DNA from: Maribacter luteus
GTDB lineage: Bacteria > Bacteroidota > Bacteroidia > Flavobacteriales > Flavobacteriaceae
Length of the DNA: 64,000 bases
NCBI RefSeq assembly: GCF_009674825.1
Contig: NZ_WKJH01000006.1
Location: 124,001 to 188,000 of the forward strand
Reading direction: 5' to 3'
Shown here: positions 62,003-64,000 of the stretch, in pieces
How positions within the stretch are numbered: the stretch's first letter is position 1
How the letters are laid out: the number at the start of each line of letters is the position of its first letter
Translations under genes and position numbers: made by a program
The notes under the pieces: model-generated
Database searches by the model: none
Seen by the model: only the letters and a program-made list of their open reading frames with translations
What the model was told of the DNA's origin: nothing

Positions 62003-62024
62003 TAAAACGGAAAATAGGAAGCAT

Positions 62025-62672
62025 ATGGAAAGTCTAAAATCGAAATTGGAAGAAAAAAAGGCAGATTTTGAATTGAATGCCAACAATCATATAAAAACGG
62101 TTTTCAAAGCAGGTATAGCTTCTGTAAGGGAAAGTGGAGTGCTCGATAAAGCCAAAAAAGTGGGGGAAATCGCTCCCGATTTTGAATTGAACAATGCCTT
62201 GGGAAAACCGGTGGCATTAAGTGATTACCTGAAAAAGGGGAAAGTGGTTCTAACTTGGTATCGTGGAGGTTGGTGCCCCTATTGCAATATGACCTTGCAG
62301 CAATTGCAACGTGAAGTGCCCGGTTTTAACGCTAACGGTGCAAGTTTAATCGCACTTACGCCCGAGTTGCCAGACAAGTCGATGAGTACCGTTGAAAAAC
62401 AGAACCTTCAATTTGAGGTTTTAAGCGATGTGGGGAATGAAATTGCCAGAGCCTACGGAATCGTTTTTAAACTCGCTGATGATGTAGCGGAAATTTATGA
62501 TGCATCATTTGGAATGCGTACCTATAATGGCGATGATTCGTACGAATTACCACTAGCGGCCACCTATATCATCAATGAAGACGGAAAAATTATGTATGCG
62601 TTTTTGGATGCCGATCATAGAAAAAGGGCGGAACCTTCCGAATTGACCGCATTTTTAAAGGAGAACCAATAA
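62025..62672 (+). CDS. Peroxiredoxin-like (AhpC/TSA-fold) protein
   Basis: A thioredoxin-fold protein of 215 residues (ATG at 62025, preceded by AGGAAG-like bases; a TTG at 61995 overlaps the previous gene). It has an N-terminal helical region, then APDFELNNALGKPVALSDYLKKGKVVLTWYRGGWCPYC with the CPYC motif at 84-87, and LPLAATYIINEDGKIMYAFLDADHRKRAEPSE. It belongs to the peroxiredoxin-like family with a CxxC in place of the usual TxxC. It probably reduces peroxides or electrophile adducts in the cytoplasm. Confidence 0.9.
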   Translation: MESLKSKLEEKKADFELNANNHIKTVFKAGIASVRESGVLDKAKKVGEIAPDFELNNALGKPVALSDYLKKGKVVLTWYRGGWCPYCNMTLQQLQREVPGFNANGASLIALTPELPDKSMSTVEKQNLQFEVLSDVGNEIARAYGIVFKLADDVAEIYDASFGMRTYNGDDSYELPLAATYIINEDGKIMYAFLDADHRKRAEPSELTAFLKENQ

Positions 62673-62714
62673 GTATATATGCTTTTTTAGGTCTATTATC
62701 TTAATATTTAATTT

Positions 62715-63110
62715 ATGAATACACAAGTAGCATATCTGATTGTAAGAGTGGCCGTAGGGGTTAGTATGTTGGGGCACGGACTGGTGCGTCTTCCCAAATT
62801 GCAGGGATTCTCTGCCTGGATGCTCAAAGCATTTGAAAATTCCATACTTCCTGATATCCTGGTGTTGCCCTTCAGTTATGCTTTGCCTATAGCGGAGTTT
62901 GTCTTGGGAATACTTCTTGTTTTGGGGTTGTTTACGCGTATTTCCTCCATAGTGGCATCCATAGTTATGATTTTGCTCATATTCGGCTCCACGCTGATCG
63001 AGAATTGGGGGGCATTGGTGCCTCAATTCATCCATGTGGCTTTCTTTGCGTATCTCATACAACATATAGACAGGAATAGCTTTGCCTTGGATACGAAGTT
63101 GAGGGGCTAA
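62715..63110 (+). CDS. DoxX-family membrane protein
   Basis: A 131-residue membrane protein with four helices. AYLIVRVAVGVSMLGHGLVRLPKL (1-26) and the PDILVLPFSYALPIAEFVLGILLVLGLFTRISS block are characteristic of DoxX. DoxX proteins pass electrons or thiol-redox equivalents to the membrane and often accompany oxidative-stress genes. It is the last gene of the TetR-linked row, ending 80 bases before a strong terminator. Confidence 0.9.
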   Translation: MNTQVAYLIVRVAVGVSMLGHGLVRLPKLQGFSAWMLKAFENSILPDILVLPFSYALPIAEFVLGILLVLGLFTRISSIVASIVMILLIFGSTLIENWGALVPQFIHVAFFAYLIQHIDRNSFALDTKLRG

Positions 63111-63190
63111 GTGTTTTTTTTATTGGGGGAGCCGTTCTTTACCCTCATTTTATTGCATATAAACATTGCATTCAACGCTTAAAAAGAACA

Positions 63191-63219
63191 AACCCTGACG
63201 GGAAACGTCGGGGTTTTTT
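63191..63219 (+). terminator. Strong terminator after DoxX gene
   Basis: AACCCTGACG at 63191-63200 pairs with CGTCGGGGTT at 63206-63215 (one T-G wobble) around a GGAAA loop, followed by a T-run to 63219. It closes the TetR-linked row. Confidence 0.92.
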
Positions 63220-63706
63220 CGTTCTGGTGATTTGTACGAAATAGGAATCGTTCCTTTTTGATAATTAAATAAGGAACGAGCATTCGCTTATTTCATATGT
63301 ACAGGATTCCGGCAGTCTACGCTATATCAGTATCCCCATACACGGGCACAGGCCCTGTACGGAAGATGCGGTAGTGTTTTGGGATAAACAACATAAGAAG
63401 AGGATAGTGCTTTAGTAAAAAGCAGTACAAAGACTATCATTTATATACGCCATTACGCTTTTCTGTAAGGGCATTTAATTAAATTTAATTAATTTGAGGG
63501 TGTGAAAAGGGGTCCTAAAAAATGGGCCAACCATTTTCCTGACCGTACGGTTACCGGCACCCAGGAGCGTCTAAAAGTATGTGGGGGAAGCTGTAGATAA
63601 ACAATGATCCGTTACAGTTGATGCCCATAGGGGCGTATACAGCGGTGTTTTACGTGTATATAAACTAGTAGGCTGCATTAAGACCAGAACTTAATAAACA
63701 TATAAA
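63220..63706. other. Gene-free stretch before the final partial gene
   Basis: I see no gene here. The stretch is less AT-rich than the genes and differs in texture. It holds an 18-bp perfect palindrome (next entry), a 7-bp inverted repeat (GTACAGG at 63299, CCTGTAC at 63354), and short open frames broken by stops, for instance 63493-63600 with a Lys/Arg-rich 30-codon frame. It may be a decayed mobile or accessory segment. Confidence 0.4.
63475..63492. repeat. 18-bp perfect AT palindrome
   Basis: TTAATTAAATTTAATTAA equals its own reverse complement. It lies in the middle of the gene-free stretch. Such a sequence can be an operator or a melting site, or arise by chance in AT-rich DNA. Confidence 0.5.
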
Positions 63707-64000
63707 ATGTCGAACTTCAAACTTCTTTTCTCTGAATACTTTGATATTGAAGAAGATGTAATGAATGAATATGGGGCTCTGAATATCTGTTTGAGCTCAG
63801 ACCTTCCTTTATTTATTGACCCTTTTTTATTATTTGCATCAGAGAAAGTCGAATACAAAGAATTGCATGATAATGTAGTAAACCATCTTTTACACTTGAA
63901 AGAGTACGCTACAGAAAATGGAGGAAAAAATGTTAATGTAGATTTGTTCAGATTCCCTGAGATAAAGCAAAATTGGTTAGGTTTAGCAAAATATGGAAAT
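63707..64000 (+). CDS. Start of an unknown gene, truncated by the window end
   Basis: An open frame from the ATG at 63707 runs for 98 codons to the last base without a stop, so only the N-terminus is seen. It begins with LLFSEYFDIEEDVMNEYGALNI and contains LSSDLPLFIDPFLLF and FRFPEIKQNWLGLAKYGN. No signal peptide or membrane helix is visible. I have an uncertain memory of similar N-termini in proteins of variable genomic islands, but cannot assign a function. Its AT-rich composition differs from the stretch just upstream. Confidence 0.6.
   Translation, partial: MSNFKLLFSEYFDIEEDVMNEYGALNICLSSDLPLFIDPFLLFASEKVEYKELHDNVVNHLLHLKEYATENGGKNVNVDLFRFPEIKQNWLGLAKYGN

Overview
The window looks like a chromosomal piece from a marine-type member of the Flavobacteriaceae (phylum Bacteroidota). 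Reasons: AT-rich DNA, many SPII lipoproteins with an Asp-rich stretch after the lipobox Cys, DUF4270, DUF4907, DUF6090, DUF6503 and DUF6515 family proteins, CRTAC1/ASPIC lipoproteins, three LytS/LytTR two-component pairs, and TAnnTTTG-type -7 promoter elements. I see no rRNA, tRNA, CRISPR array or intact insertion sequence. Family names come from recognising motifs by eye, not from a database search.

Layout. (1) 0-11.4 kb: PIG-L deacetylase lipoprotein, TlpA-like thioredoxin lipoprotein, DEAD-box helicase, a DUF4907-kinase-regulator operon, a Kelch lipoprotein, a DUF4270 lipoprotein with an outer-membrane barrel, a DUF6515 protein and a dual-specificity-type phosphatase. (2) 11.4-17.8 kb, minus strand: a six-gene MacAB/TolC-like efflux operon that carries its own LytS/LytTR pair at its 3' end. 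(3) 18.4-35.3 kb: eleven tightly packed plus-strand genes. They encode CRTAC1/ASPIC proteins, a hydrazine-synthase-alpha-like haem c protein, a YVTN propeller fused to a MauG-like cytochrome c, a propeller protein, a RidA protein, two ABC solute-binding proteins without permease or ATPase, a TPR-FG-GAP giant, an asparagine-synthase-like ligase and a radical SAM enzyme. I know no described system with this composition. A further 1102-residue CRTAC1 protein follows. (4) 39-52.3 kb: a surface module with a C-type lectin fold, Spy-like protein, DUF1566 and DUF4353 proteins, DUF6090, VTC-domain polyphosphate polymerase, DUF4956, DUF2490 and CotH kinase. (5) 52.4-58.5 kb: PepSY protein, a ferredoxin / haem membrane protein / Tat flavoprotein operon and a third LytS/LytTR pair. 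(6) 58.6-63.1 kb: TetR regulator, SDR, hydrolase, DUF6503, peroxiredoxin-like protein and DoxX. (7) The end holds a gene-free stretch and the first 98 codons of an unknown gene.

The most unusual signal is regulatory. Seven places share one exact geometry: a 9-bp box (consensus TTNGTWGAT), a second copy starting 21 bp later, and a -7-like element starting 37 bp after the start of the last box. They lie before the DUF4270 gene, the lectin gene, the Spy-like gene, the VTC gene and the ferredoxin operon (three boxes there), and before two gene-free stretches that each end in a copy of a three-copy, roughly 80-bp repeat with a terminator hairpin. The 21-bp spacing and GTTNGT core fit LytTR regulator binding, so regions 1, 4 and 5 look like one LytTR regulon, and two of the repeat copies look like the ends of LytTR-driven small RNAs.
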